Shown one piece after another: positions 63,000 through 64,000 of a DNA stretch of 64,000 bases; within the stretch, counting starts at the first letter, position 1; each line of letters starts with the position of its first letter. The notes under the pieces are model-generated. The model was not told the origin of the DNA. It did not search any database and saw only the letters and a list, made by a program, of their open reading frames with translations. Where the stretch lies: NCBI RefSeq assembly GCF_905475395.1, contig NC_058342.1, positions 31,144,140 through 31,208,139 on the forward strand, read 5' to 3'. Made by a program: the position numbers and the translations under genes. This DNA is from Chrysoperla carnea (Eukaryota; Arthropoda; Insecta; Neuroptera; Chrysopidae).

Positions 63000-63236
63000 C
63001 TATTAGCTCATTTGAATAAGTCGTAACCAATTCCGTCCGCGGTATGCTTAGGGTAGCGGGTTCGATTCCCGCTGTCGCAAAAAAATAAATTTAATTAATA
63101 GTTGTGATGGGCTGGTGTAGTGCATCGTATATGCATGAAGGAGGTGCACTCAGCCTCTGAAATTGAGGAGCTGATAAATGAATGAGGAGCTGATGTGTCC
63201 TTCGTGGACAACCAATATAACCTAACCTAACCTAAG
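63000..63236 (+). repeat. tRNA-derived SINE with telomere-like tail (copy 3)
   Basis: Head ccctattagctcatttgaat (A box damaged), ccgcggtatgcttagggtag, intact B box ggttcgattcc, body gtagtgcatcgtatatgcat, then a ~50-base internal deletion with a gaggagctgat duplication. The tail is taacctaacctaacctaa. Confidence 0.85.
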
Positions 63237-63894
63237 ATAGCCAACGTTATATTTGTATTTTTACAAAAAATTTGAAAAAATTGAGTCAAAATTTGGAATC
63301 AGAATTTAAAGAGGAGCGTTATCGTGAACACTTAGTAAAACAAGATTGTTAAAACGTGTTCTTGAATACACTATAAACATAATAAATATGGTTACATATC
63401 ATATCTTTGTCTAACATACCACAACAACCAATATAATGTTATCTCTCTTTGTTTTTTAAACCCATTATAATATTTTAAACACCACATAAAATGTACAGTG
63501 TGTTTCATTAAATTACATACCATTTTTTTTTAGGTTTTTTTTTGTTACTTTATATATTATATTCTTTGATGTGAAATTTTATTGTTGGATGAGAATCTAC
63601 CTTTTTTTTTTATAAAATATGATAAATTTTTTTAGTATTCCGTAGAAAAATTTCTTAAATGGCTTCATTTCAATCATTCACATGTACTAAGTCGTGGTAC
63701 ATACGATTTAGAGGAAGTCAGTCCATAAAGGAGAACAAGTGAGGGGTAGAAAAACGGGCAGGTAAAATTAAAAATTGATTATATAAACGCAAAATTTATA
63801 TGTAAAAACCAAAGAAAACTTTCCCATTAAAACCAAGTTTTTACTTCCTTATTTAAATTAAGGATGTACGAGTACCAAGGAAATATTGATCGAG

Positions 63895-64000
63895 TTGTTT
63901 TAAAAAAAATTTCTTAATACTAACCTGAGAAATAATGATATGAGGTTGTCTCAATCTCATCGCGAGATCACATATGGCGAATGGTTCCACGAATGTGGTA
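63895..64000 (+). repeat. Dispersed repeat family B, cut by the window end
   Basis: aatgatatgaggttgtctca, atctcatcgcgagatcacat and gaatggttccacgaatgtgg match 43610-43680. Confidence 0.65.

Larger units (their letters stand above)
40267..64000. other. Gene desert beyond SGT
   Basis: No conserved coding exon was recognised in about 23.7 kb. All open frames are under ~110 codons and either AT-biased chance frames or inside repeats. The SGT promoter and first non-coding exon should lie at the left edge, but I cannot mark them. Stretches such as 41.6-43.5, 46.0-46.5, 51.9-52.5, 58.8-60.3 and 63.2-63.9 kb show nothing beyond AT-rich sequence and poly-A/T runs, apart from the hairpin at 59284. Confidence 0.55.

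Noticed and set aside
1-64000. Endogenous virus or bacterial gene insertion
   Set aside because: No capsid, polymerase, integrase or bacterial-type gene was recognised; the only reverse-transcriptase-related text is the C-terminal end of a LINE.

Overview
The window is nuclear DNA of an insect or other arthropod. It is strongly AT-rich and gene-poor, with split genes carrying canonical GT-AG introns and four conserved single-copy eukaryotic genes lying in a dense bed of short non-autonomous repeats. Several short interspersed elements end in (CCTAA)n/(TTAGG)n, the usual arthropod telomere unit, which argues against a fly. The order cannot be fixed from the sequence alone. No bacterial, plasmid, phage, CRISPR or recognisable viral gene was seen.

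Layout. 1-6.7 kb: repeat bed with nested inverted repeats. 6.7-10.6 kb (+): the 3' 627 codons of a leishmanolysin-like M8 zinc metalloprotease (invadolysin), with HEILH active site, third zinc ligand and hydrophobic C-terminal tail; its first coding exon was not found. 10.6-16.6 kb: repeats, including a TTAA-flanked miniature element, a LINE fragment, a hAT-like element holding a ~70-bp tandem array, and a 319-bp terminal-inverted-repeat element. 16.66-18.01 kb (+): complete two-exon PRA1-family protein 3 (ARL6IP5/JWA), with a ~140-bp tandem repeat in its intron. 18-25.5 kb: repeats, including an inverted pair with the Penelope-type CGAAACGTTGG motif. 25.5-30.6 kb (-): complete seven-exon alpha-1,6-mannosyl-glycoprotein 2-beta-N-acetylglucosaminyltransferase (MGAT2), with LINE fragments and a long head-to-head inverted repeat in its introns. 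30.7-37.3 kb: repeats. 37.3-40.25 kb (-): complete seven-coding-exon SGT co-chaperone. 40.3-64 kb: no gene recognised; tandem arrays, tRNA-derived SINEs, a clean non-autonomous Helitron, LINE remnants and many copies of two dispersed families.

The four genes are unrelated housekeeping genes (surface/secretory protease, ER membrane protein, Golgi N-glycan enzyme, cytosolic co-chaperone) and form no operon or pathway. All exon joins were checked by reading frame and splice sites by hand, and three of the four predicted proteins are complete and close to the usual family length. I see no convincing new biological system. The points most worth a second look are the repeats: SINEs with telomere-like tails, a hairpin-forming pair of elements inside an MGAT2 intron, a ~140-bp unit recurring in introns of two genes, a possible decayed hammerhead motif, and a perfect 16-bp GC-rich hairpin in a gene desert.
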